Shown piece by piece: positions 26,342 to 32,661 of a DNA stretch of 64,000 nt. Source of the DNA: an uncultured Bacteroidales bacterium (GTDB lineage Bacteria; Bacteroidota; Bacteroidia; Bacteroidales; UBA932); assembly GCA_944325445.1 (NCBI GenBank), contig CALVAG010000006.1, positions 88,584-152,583 of the forward strand, given 5' to 3'. The notes under the pieces were generated by a model. That model was not told the origin of the DNA and made no database searches. It was given only the letters and a program-made list of their open reading frames with translations. Numbering within the stretch: position 1 is the first letter of the stretch; each line of letters begins with the position of its first letter. The position numbers and the translations under genes were made by a program.

Positions 26342-27295
26342 ATGGAAAACATTTTCAAGTACCTCGTGGTCTCTTTCAAGGGAATATGTATGGGAGCGGC
26401 CGATGTCATTCCTGGAGTAAGCGGTGGCACAATCGCATTTCTTATGGGAATCTATCAGACCCTTATCGATTCTATAAAGGCGATAACCATAAACTTCAGA
26501 CTTCTGCTGAAAGGACGCATCGGCGCATTTCTCAAGGCAATAAATGCAAAATTCCTCTGTTCGCTGATATTGGGTATCCTGATAAGCATATTTTCACTGG
26601 CAAGGCTTATGGAGTACCTGCTCATACATCATCCGATTGAGCTGTGGAGTTTCTTTTTCGGGCTTATTTTTCTCTCCTCATTTATGGTATTGAGGGAGAT
26701 TGACAAATGGAACTTCACAAATATCCTGTTCCTGATTATAGGAATAGTGGTGGCAGGTTACATCTGCCTTATTTCACCCAGTCAGACGCCTGAAACATAT
26801 TGGTTCATATTTCTTTCCGGAGCGATTGCGATATGCGCGATGATCCTGCCGGGAATTTCCGGAAGCTTCATTCTGCTTCTGCTGGGTAAATATGCCTTTA
26901 TAATGGAGGCCGTTACAGACCTCAACCTTCCGATATTGATTACTTTTGCCTGCGGAGCAATAATAGGCATTCTGGCTTTTTCGCACTTCCTGGGATGGCT
27001 GCTCAAAAAGTTCTACATGCCCACAATCGCGGCTTTATCAGGGTTTATGATAGGCTCGCTCATAAAGGTGTGGCCGTGGAAGGTGGTTGTTGCCGGTGAT
27101 GCGGAAAATGCCGCGCTTACTGTAGACAGGCCTGTATGGCCGGGCCATTTTGAGGCCGCGAACGGTATACCGGCGGAACTTGGCGGAGCCGTCATATTCG
27201 CTTTGGTAGGAATAGCATTGGTCGTGATTCTGGAACTCAGTCTAAAATACAAGAAAAAGAGTGAGGATACGGAGCAGGTCGCAAAAACCGAATAG
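26342..27295 (+). CDS. DUF368 family membrane protein (PopT-type polyprenyl-phosphate transporter)
   Basis: A 317-residue integral membrane protein with about eight hydrophobic segments. The DUF368 signature is DVIPGVSGGTIAFLMGIY near residue 20, mirrored by CAMILPGISGSFILLLLGKY in the second half, as expected of an inverted-repeat transporter. DUF368 proteins have been identified as undecaprenyl-phosphate translocases that return the lipid carrier to the cytoplasmic face for wall and surface polymer synthesis. The next gene encodes a secreted DUF1460 cell-wall hydrolase-like protein, which fits an envelope role. Confidence 0.87.
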   Translation: MENIFKYLVVSFKGICMGAADVIPGVSGGTIAFLMGIYQTLIDSIKAITINFRLLLKGRIGAFLKAINAKFLCSLILGILISIFSLARLMEYLLIHHPIELWSFFFGLIFLSSFMVLREIDKWNFTNILFLIIGIVVAGYICLISPSQTPETYWFIFLSGAIAICAMILPGISGSFILLLLGKYAFIMEAVTDLNLPILITFACGAIIGILAFSHFLGWLLKKFYMPTIAALSGFMIGSLIKVWPWKVVVAGDAENAALTVDRPVWPGHFEAANGIPAELGGAVIFALVGIALVVILELSLKYKKKSEDTEQVAKTE

Positions 27296-27326
27296 AGGAG
27301 AGAAGAGTATCAAAACCGGGAATATC

Positions 27327-28178
27327 ATGAAATATATTGTAAAGTTCGCGGTAACGCTGTCGATATTGCTTAATGGATTCCTGTTTACAGAGGTTGCCTC
27401 TGCACAGGATAACGGTGAACGGGCCGAATATGGCCGTATTATGGCAGAACTTGTCAAGATAAGGGAGCAGCCCACGGCAGAGGTAATGCTTAAGGCGGCC
27501 CTTATGAGACAGGGGACGGATTATGTTGCCGGCACACTCGAGGTAGAGCCGGAACAGCTTGTCGTAAAGTTAAAGGAGACAGACTGTATTCTCTATGTCG
27601 AATCATGCCTTGCACTTGCGCTCACCGCACAAGGCAACGACACGAGTTATAATGCATTCTGCGACAATATCAGGAAATTAAGGTATCGCGACGGCAAGGT
27701 AGACGGTTATTCGAGCCGTATCCACTATACCAGCGAATGGATTTTGCAGGCCGAGAAAAACGGCTATGTAAAGGAGATAAGCAAAGAGATAGCGGATACG
27801 CCGCTCAACCAGAAATTTTCCTTCATGAGCAAACACGCAGACCGTTACAAACAGCTTGCTTCCGCCCCTGCAGAAGAGTTGCAGAAAATTTCCGGGATGG
27901 AATCCGAACTCAATTCGCATGATTACTGGTATATTCCCAAGGCGGATATCGAGAAATATGCTTCAAAGATCAAGGCCGGCGATATCGTAGGCTTCTGCAC
28001 CTCGAACGAAGGGCTAGATTTAAGCCATGTGGGAATCATCGTCTGGCTTAACGGCAGGCTCACCTTCATCCATGCATCCATGGGGTCGATGAAAGTCTGG
28101 ATTGAACCGCGCACGTTGCAGGAATATGCAAACTCTATCAGTTCAAATAAAGGTGTAAGGATTGTAAGAGTTCTGTAA
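27327..28178 (+). CDS. DUF1460 (NlpC/P60-like) secreted amidase-like protein
   Basis: A 283-residue exported protein. The ATG at 27327 gives a signal peptide (MKYIVKFAVTLSILLNG, cleavage near VASAQ); the frame upstream lies inside the previous gene. DUF1460 proteins have an NlpC/P60-type fold, and structural work on relatives points to N-acetylmuramoyl-L-alanine amidase activity. The likely nucleophile is the Cys of KETDCILYVE near residue 88 and the likely His is in DLSHVGIIVW. Last gene of the four-gene operon. Confidence 0.87.
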   Translation: MKYIVKFAVTLSILLNGFLFTEVASAQDNGERAEYGRIMAELVKIREQPTAEVMLKAALMRQGTDYVAGTLEVEPEQLVVKLKETDCILYVESCLALALTAQGNDTSYNAFCDNIRKLRYRDGKVDGYSSRIHYTSEWILQAEKNGYVKEISKEIADTPLNQKFSFMSKHADRYKQLASAPAEELQKISGMESELNSHDYWYIPKADIEKYASKIKAGDIVGFCTSNEGLDLSHVGIIVWLNGRLTFIHASMGSMKVWIEPRTLQEYANSISSNKGVRIVRVL

Positions 28179-28206
28179 ATAATTTTTACCTTTTGCAATT
28201 AATTGC

Positions 28207-28214
28207 TATATTTG
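28207..28214 (+). promoter_or_regulatory. -7 box upstream of tRNA-Arg
   Basis: TATATTTG, a perfect TAnnTTTG match, 27 bases before the tRNA. A small inverted repeat CGCTTTAA/TTAAAGCG (28219-28235) lies between it and the tRNA and would form in the precursor RNA. Confidence 0.55.
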
Positions 28215-28240
28215 CATCCGCTTTAAATTAAAGCGGGATA

Positions 28241-28314
28241 GGTCCGGTAGCTCAGCTGGATAGAGCAACAGCCTTCTAAGCTGTGGGTCTTGGGTTCGAA
28301 TCCCAACCGGATCA
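28241..28314 (+). tRNA. tRNA-Arg (anticodon TCT)
   Basis: A complete 74-base cloverleaf without encoded CCA. The acceptor stem GGTCCGG pairs with CCGGATC (one G-U). The D arm is GCTCAGCTGGATAGAGC, the anticodon stem ACAGC/GCTGT with loop CTTCTAA, and the T arm ends TTCGAATCCCAA. The anticodon TCT (28275-28277) reads AGA/AGG. It is the left flank of an accessory patch, as is common for integration sites. Confidence 0.96.
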
Positions 28315-28329
28315 CAACAAAAGCAATAC

Positions 28330-28356
28330 GCCGGACAAAGTCCGGCTTTATTTTTA
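28330..28356 (+). terminator. Terminator after tRNA-Arg
   Basis: GCCGGAC-AAA-GTCCGGC (28330-28346), a perfect 7-bp stem, followed by TTTATTTTTA. Confidence 0.85.
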
Positions 28357-28447
28357 TCCGGAAGCGTCAAAAGCTTGCTCTTGTAAGCTGACGGAATAAA
28401 AATAAAAAGCACAACTTGTTGTGCGTATTGCGACAGTGTTGTAAGAT

Positions 28448-28993
28448 AGCCCGTGGCAGGGGGATGGGAATGCACAGCCTGAAAGGCGAGCACAATCCCA
28501 ACCGTAAGTTGGCACGGGCTATGTTGCAAAAGACAGCCCGTGGCAGGGGGATGGGAATGCACAGCCTGAAAGGCGAGCAAAATCCCAACCGTAAGTTGGC
28601 ACGGGCTATGTTGCAAAATACAGCCCGTGGCAGGGGGATGGGAATGCGCAGCCTGAAAGGCGAGCAAAATCCCAACCCGGCCACAGAAGTACAGGCATAG
28701 CGAAAGGTTGCAAAGACAGCCCGTGGCAGGGGGATGGGAATGCGCAGCCTGAAAGGCGAGCAAAATCCTAAGCCGGCCACAGAAGTACAGGCATAGCGAA
28801 AGGTTGCAAAGACAGCCCGTGGCAGGGGGATGGGAATGCACAGCCTGAAAGGCGAGCACAATCCCAACCGTAAGTTGGCACGGGCTATGTTGCAAAAGAC
28901 AGCCCGTGGCAGGGGGATGGGAATGCACAGCCTGAAAGGCGAGCACAATCCCAACCCTGCCACAGAAGTACAGACACAACGAAAGAATGCGGA
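28448..28993. repeat. Six tandem hairpin-forming repeats (87-bp and 96-bp units)
   Basis: Units begin with AGCCCGTGGCAGGG at 28448, 28535, 28622, 28718, 28814 and 28901. The first 50 or so bases are nearly identical in all six and contain the small hairpin GCCTGAAAGGC. Two kinds of tail follow. The 87-bp type (units 1, 2, 5) ends CACGGGCT, the reverse complement of the leading AGCCCGTG. The 96-bp type (3, 4, 6) instead has GGCCAC or CCCTGCCAC, which pairs with GTGGC(AGGG). So both types can fold into a closed hairpin. There are no unique spacers. No protein is supported, although several frames stay open because both lengths are multiples of three. Confidence 0.93.
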
Positions 28994-29060
28994 AATTGTC
29001 GTCTATAATATTGAATTTTATATCTTTAGCCATATTTTGCAACTTTTTATAAAAATTTGC

Positions 29061-29068
29061 TATATTTG
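29061..29068 (+). promoter_or_regulatory. -7 box upstream of the small membrane protein gene
   Basis: TATATTTG 19 bases before the ATG at 29088, embedded in TTTGCTATATTTGC, close in sequence to the tRNA-Arg promoter region. Confidence 0.55.
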
Positions 29069-29087
29069 CGCAAGAGCATGAAGCCTT

Positions 29088-29348
29088 ATGTTTAAAGAAA
29101 CTGAATATAACAACCTCACAAAATCGGAAAAAGCACTTAAACGCTTTGCCGAAAAACTTATTGCCATAGGTATTGTGTGCTTTTTTGTAAGTTTATTTAC
29201 TTTCTGTTTTATAGGCCTGTTTACTTTATGTTCTAATAGTTCGGCCTTAATACTTATTTGTAAAGCAAGTTTTATTGTAATGTGCGTTTGCCTTTTATCA
29301 GGGGTATTTTTATATGGCCTGAGTATAGCAGACCATGTTTCCCTTTAA
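29088..29348 (+). CDS. Small membrane protein, 86 residues
   Basis: I do not recognise the family. A charged N-terminus of about 24 residues (FKETEYNNLTKSEKAL) is followed by two hydrophobic segments, about residues 25-48 and 54-80, rich in Phe and Cys. The gene is clearly more AT-rich than its surroundings, with codons such as TTA and ATA common, which suggests separate ancestry. It has its own -7 box. It lies between the tandem repeats and a phage relic; a phage or plasmid accessory role is possible but not shown. Confidence 0.65.
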   Translation: MFKETEYNNLTKSEKALKRFAEKLIAIGIVCFFVSLFTFCFIGLFTLCSNSSALILICKASFIVMCVCLLSGVFLYGLSIADHVSL

Positions 29349-29358
29349 TCTTCTACAC

Positions 29359-29694
29359 TTACTTCCCGCGCAACCGCTCCAACCTCTTTTTATCCTCCTC
29401 CTTGCTTACAAATTACGCCTTCGGCTTCTGTCTGTCCCACTCGAACGGCAATAACGCCTGAGGGGTCATTTTCTTTTTGACTACCGCTCCGAACTCCTCC
29501 GGCGTCAGCCGGCAAAAGTCATCGTACGACAGCCCTATGCAGCCCAGGGCGTAGCCTAAGACCTCGTATATATTCAGCTTTTTTTTTCTTCCCCTTCTTC
29601 CGATGCCTCCGCCTTGCCGTCTTGCAGGCTTGCCGCCCAGGCTTCCATGTCCTCCGGTGAAATGCTGTCGGCATTAAAAGTAAAGAAAATCTTT
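29359..29694 (-). pseudogene. Decayed phage tail-assembly-chaperone-like gene with a -1 frameshift site
   Basis: On the minus strand, a frame lacking its start reads FTFNADSISPEDMEAWAA and ends at TGA just after a run of nine A (near 29572-29588). The zero frame there is GAA AAA AAA AGC TGA, a perfect A-AAA-AAA slippery heptamer. A -1 shift continues into LNIYEVLGYALGCIG, YDDFCRLTPEEFGA and LLPFEWDRQK. An in-frame TAA interrupts the second part; the frame then goes on to FVSKEEDKKRLERLRGK and a second stop at 29359-29361. Two short overlapping parts joined by a -1 slip, with an LTPEEF motif, is the pattern of siphophage tail assembly chaperones. Loss of the 5' end and the internal stop make it a relic. 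Confidence 0.65.
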
Positions 29695-29702
29695 TAAGCA
29701 TA

Positions 29703-29737
29703 AAAGTTTCGTATTTACGAAACTTTCACTATCTTTG
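29703..29737 (+). promoter_or_regulatory. Promoter with palindromic operator of the toxin-antitoxin operon
   Basis: AAAGTTTCGTA (29703-29713) and TACGAAACTTT (29716-29726) form a perfect palindrome with a 2-base centre. The -7 box TATCTTTG follows at 29730-29737, so the palindrome lies between the -33 and -7 positions. The XRE-type antitoxin encoded by the operon is the natural repressor. Confidence 0.75.
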
Positions 29738-29763
29738 CAGGCCGAGATATTTAAGTTAAAAAT

Positions 29764-30102
29764 ATAGTTGTATTCCAACTTGCGTTATTAGAGGAGGCCA
29801 AGGAATTCCTCCAGAGCCTACCACGGCAGGCGCACGAAAAGATATTGTACAATATTTGGAGAGTAGCGGGCGGAGAAAGGAACAGCGAACTTTTCAAAAA
29901 GTTAGAGGGCACCGAAATATGGGAATTTCGCACTCTCTACAATGGGGCAGCGTACCGCCTGTTCGCCTTCTGGGACACAGGCACACAAACTGTGGTAGTA
30001 GCCACGCACGGAATAATAAAGAAAACGCAAAAGACCCCGAAAAAGGAAATAGCGAAAGCGGAAGCCATAATGAGACAATACTTTGAACTCAAAAACAAAT
30101 AA
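29764..30102 (+). CDS. HigB/RelE-family toxin (phage-derived Gp49-like), start codon unclear
   Basis: The homologous reading begins VVFQLALLEEAKEFLQSL and runs to EAIMRQYFELKNK, about 112 residues, the normal length of this mRNA-interferase group. Family features are the central EIWEFRTLYNGAAYRLFAFW strand pair and the basic KKTQKTPKKEI helix near the C-terminus. The frame has no ATG, GTG or TTG between its upstream stop (29752) and a TTG at 29845, which would remove 27 residues of the conserved fold. The coordinate given assumes an ATA at 29764. Either a rare start is used or the toxin has been silenced by a one-base change. The antitoxin follows after 3 bases. Confidence 0.65.
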   Translation: MVVFQLALLEEAKEFLQSLPRQAHEKILYNIWRVAGGERNSELFKKLEGTEIWEFRTLYNGAAYRLFAFWDTGTQTVVVATHGIIKKTQKTPKKEIAKAEAIMRQYFELKNK

Positions 30103-30105
30103 GAT

Positions 30106-30444
30106 ATGGAACAGATAGGTAACATGAAACTTTACTCCTTGGAGGAAGTGACAGATGAACTCATAGGTAAAAAAGGAACGTCCGAAAGGGACGATTTCGA
30201 CCGCAAAGTGGACGAGGCTTTGCACGCCTATCGCATAGGGGAGGCCATAAAACAGGCACGCCTCAAACAGCACCTCACGCAGGAGGAGTTGGGCGAAAGG
30301 GTCGGAGTGCAAAAGGCCCAAATATCCCGTATGGAACGGGGGTACAGTATAAGCATCCCGACCATGAGCCGCGTGTTCAAGGCCCTTGGCATCGAGACCG
30401 CTACACTCGATTTGGGAATGGCCGGAAAGGTCACATTATGGTAA
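30106..30444 (+). CDS. XRE-family antitoxin (HigA-like)
   Basis: A 112-residue DNA-binding protein. Residues about 43-100 form an XRE helix-turn-helix (IGEAIKQARLKQHLTQEELG, VGVQKAQISRMERG). The N-terminal 40 residues, acidic and basic in turn, would bind the toxin. Toxin first, antitoxin second is the usual order of HigBA-type modules. It probably represses the operon through the palindrome at 29703-29726. The gene is intact. Confidence 0.88.
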   Translation: MEQIGNMKLYSLEEVTDELIGKKGTSERDDFDRKVDEALHAYRIGEAIKQARLKQHLTQEELGERVGVQKAQISRMERGYSISIPTMSRVFKALGIETATLDLGMAGKVTLW

Positions 30445-30693
30445 CGGAATAAAAAGGCGGATTGAAACACTTTCTATTGCAGAGATTAACCAAGAGACCA
30501 TCCGCGTTCAGATGCGGTCGAAAGCAGTTGCATCTGAACCCCGCGGAAATGCTGACTTAACTCCATAATACGCTCACAACAAGTACATTGTAAGATTTTA
30601 GACAGCAATATCCAAGGTTCAGATGCTAAGTGGAAATGAAACACCCGCCGCAGAAGCAGAACTACCGGCAAAACGTAAAAATGAAAAGTAAAA
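30445..30693. other. Intergenic stretch with three copies of GTTCAGATGC
   Basis: No gene is supported here. GTTCAGATGC occurs at 30506-30515 and 30617-30626, and inverted (GCATCTGAAC) at 30530-30539, so the first and inverted copies form a 10-bp stem with a 14-base loop. It has no T run, so it is not an ordinary terminator. It may be debris of a mobile element or the end of the accessory patch. Confidence 0.5.
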
Positions 30694-30728
30694 CCACGGA
30701 CAACGTGAAGTACTACCGTTGTCCGTGG
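30680..30728 (-). terminator. Terminator of the sigma / anti-sigma operon
   Basis: CCACGGACAACG (30694-30705) and CGTTGTCCGTGG (30717-30728) form a perfect 12-bp stem. On the minus strand it is followed by TTTTACTTTTC. It lies 32 bases after the last gene of the operon. Confidence 0.85.
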
Positions 30729-30759
30729 CACAGCATAACACATTAACAGCATTGTATGC

Positions 30760-31398
30760 TTATTTTTCCCTTTTCGTTTCTATAAGTATGACTACGGATT
30801 TTTTCTCCTCCGTGTACTTTTTCACCTCTTCCGGATTCTTCAAGACGGTAATCGATTTGATTTGGTCCGGAGCAATACCATCGAGACTCCCCTTTTCGAC
30901 TTTCTTCCCGTCGATTACATAGACGGTAGCGTCTTCTGTAGATTTTACCGTAACTATCTTAAGAACACCGTTTTTACCCTTATCTCCATAAAAAGCCGCC
31001 TCTTTTGAGCCGGGTTTATAAAACACCATCGAAGAGATCCGCTCAGGAGACAAAGATGACCTATTTACGGTATCGGCCACCTCGCCATCCACTACATAAA
31101 GAGGTTCGGCAATTTTTTCTTTCGGATTTTTTAATTCTATCCGGTTTTCATTCTTTTCATAAGAAAAGAGGCTCTTTACTGTCTCGATAGAGTGTACCTG
31201 ATAGACAACATTCCGCGATTCATTCTTTGCCTCGGTAACCGTATAGGACTTTATGGTCTTGCCCTGAAGCTGGCTTCCATCGAAATTTTCAACCTTCTGA
31301 TTGTCGATTATATACCTATAGAGTGTATCCTGCTGCGACCCTGCAGCCGAAACATTGAGCGCAAGCGCGCAGAACGAAGATAAAATCAATGTTTTCAT
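30760..31398 (-). CDS. Secreted protein with two TonB-receptor-plug-like repeats
   Basis: A 212-residue exported protein (signal peptide MKTLILSSFCALALNVSA). After a linker, two related segments appear: about residues 98-148 (PLYVVDGEVAD ... GKNGVLKIVTV) and 156-208 (TVYVIDGKKVE ... SITVLKNPEE). Both follow the VDG / I-I-VLK / NGVI pattern of the plug domain of TonB-dependent receptors, but there is no beta barrel. The second copy has lost the Gly-rich end. It is the last gene of the operon with a sigma factor and an anti-sigma-like protein. It may sense or signal in the periplasm; that is inference. Confidence 0.75.
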   Translation of the reverse strand: MKTLILSSFCALALNVSAAGSQQDTLYRYIIDNQKVENFDGSQLQGKTIKSYTVTEAKNESRNVVYQVHSIETVKSLFSYEKNENRIELKNPKEKIAEPLYVVDGEVADTVNRSSLSPERISSMVFYKPGSKEAAFYGDKGKNGVLKIVTVKSTEDATVYVIDGKKVEKGSLDGIAPDQIKSITVLKNPEEVKKYTEEKKSVVILIETKREK

Positions 31399-31424
31399 CT
31401 TATTAATTTTTAACAGATTTCTAA

Positions 31425-32027
31425 CTAAAAATCATTCAGTGCAATGACAGATGTGGATCCTTCATCGCCATTGTGCGTCATGATATATTTTATTGAAGAA
31501 TTGTCCTTAAGATTGACTGTAAGAAGCGCTGCATTGCCAACGGGATTTACCGAAACAGAATTGATCCTGTCACCGCAGACAGCAGTTATCCTTTCAATGC
31601 AATCGGTCATTTCGGCAAGCGAAAAGGCATGGGCAAAACCGTTTCCGTCAATGGCCGTACTTACGGCAGCCGGAGTACGGAGCATGAAGAAGAGAGCGAG
31701 CGCCGCCGCACAGACAAAACCGGCCGCCATCCATATACCGGCCGCACTTCTTCTTTTACCGTCAAGCCTGCCGGAAGGTCTGCAAACGAGCCTGTCGAAC
31801 TCCTCCACTGCCTTTTCGGATAAAAGGTTTCCGGATACCGAAGTCCGCAGCAGCAGGGCGAATTCGCGTTCATCTTCATCAGGAGCATTGAAGAGAAAAT
31901 AAGCGGCCAATGCCTTTTCTTCCTCTACCGAAGTCCCGGCATCGAGATAACGTTTCATCATGGAGCGGCGGAAAGAGCCATCATGCAATTTCCCATTCAA
32001 ATCCTTTACATGTCCTTCCTGTCTCAT
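31425..32027 (-). CDS. Anti-sigma-factor-like membrane protein
   Basis: A 200-residue protein with a cytoplasmic N-terminal part of about 95 residues, one membrane segment (about 95-116, WMAAGFVCAAALALFFML) and a periplasmic tail of about 85 residues. The N-terminal part (RYLDAGTSVEEEKALAAYF) resembles the sigma-binding region of Bacteroidota anti-sigma proteins. The start overlaps the end of the sigma factor gene by 4 bases (ATGA), the usual coupling of such pairs. The tail shows no FecR signature that I can recognise. Function is deduced mainly from topology and position. Confidence 0.75.
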   Translation of the reverse strand: MRQEGHVKDLNGKLHDGSFRRSMMKRYLDAGTSVEEEKALAAYFLFNAPDEDEREFALLLRTSVSGNLLSEKAVEEFDRLVCRPSGRLDGKRRSAAGIWMAAGFVCAAALALFFMLRTPAAVSTAIDGNGFAHAFSLAEMTDCIERITAVCGDRINSVSVNPVGNAALLTVNLKDNSSIKYIMTHNGDEGSTSVIALNDF

Positions 32028-32530
32028 AATACCTCCTTTTTCAACTTTTCAAGCAATAATTTACGCGCTGTAGAAATAGTTGTCTTTATGCTCGATTTAG
32101 GTTTGCCTGTCGCGGCGGCTATTTCGTCCAGCGACAGCCCCTCCTCATTTCTCATCCTCAGATATTCCTTTTGGGAAGCTGTCAAATCCTTATAAACATA
32201 CTCCTTTACGACAGCCATATCTTTCGCGTCTACAAGGTCGGAAGCGTTATATCCGCTCTCCATTGCAGACAGGTGCCCCTCTTCTACCTTTCCGGCCCTG
32301 CGCTTCCTGTAATGCGATATGCAAATGTTTTTGGTTATAGTCACAGCCATCGCCTCATAATCGCGTATGGGATAATTCCTCTCGGAAAGCTGCCATAATG
32401 CCGTCAAGGCCTCCTGCACAATATCTTCCGCAGAAAACGGCAATAATGCGCTCTCACCGAATCTGCCTGCCAAAGCCTCCAATTTGCCGCGAAAGGCGGC
32501 GGATATATGATTGAACTCTTCCCGTGTCAT
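32024..32530 (-). CDS. ECF-type RNA polymerase sigma factor
   Basis: A 168-residue extracytoplasmic-function sigma factor. Region 2 is at residues about 25-75 (SAEDIVQEALTALWQ, ITKNICISHYRKRR). Region 4 is at about 115-165 (LRMRNEEGLSLDEIAAATG, SSIKTTISTARKLLLEKL). It is first in a three-gene operon with its likely anti-sigma protein and a secreted plug-like protein, so it probably responds to an envelope signal and may regulate its own operon. I found no convincing promoter motif upstream. Confidence 0.92.
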   Translation of the reverse strand: MTREEFNHISAAFRGKLEALAGRFGESALLPFSAEDIVQEALTALWQLSERNYPIRDYEAMAVTITKNICISHYRKRRAGKVEEGHLSAMESGYNASDLVDAKDMAVVKEYVYKDLTASQKEYLRMRNEEGLSLDEIAAATGKPKSSIKTTISTARKLLLEKLKKEVL

Positions 32531-32661
32531 TTTAGCGATTTCTACATTTAAGTCGCAAAAATCATGAAAAAGTTAATCTGAAAGGCCATAAAAAACCGGA
32601 CTTTGAAAATTCAGAAAAAATGCTGAAATTGCAAAAATCAGGAATCATAAAAAACGCAGCC

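Noticed and set aside
28448..28993. CRISPR array
   Set aside because: Units are 87 or 96 bases, directly adjoining, with no unique spacers, and no cas gene is near.
28206..29042. A 278-residue open frame on the minus strand across the repeats and the tRNA (and related frames on both strands)
   Set aside because: It is made of the tandem repeats and of the antisense of tRNA-Arg. It stays open only because both unit lengths are multiples of three; composition is not protein-like.
29519..29701. A separate 60-residue minus-strand gene with an ATG at 29701
   Set aside because: It is Arg-rich and out of frame with the recognisable relic, which explains the region better.
31425..32027. FecR-type anti-sigma protein
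   Set aside because: The periplasmic part lacks the FecR pattern I would expect; only the general anti-sigma call is kept.
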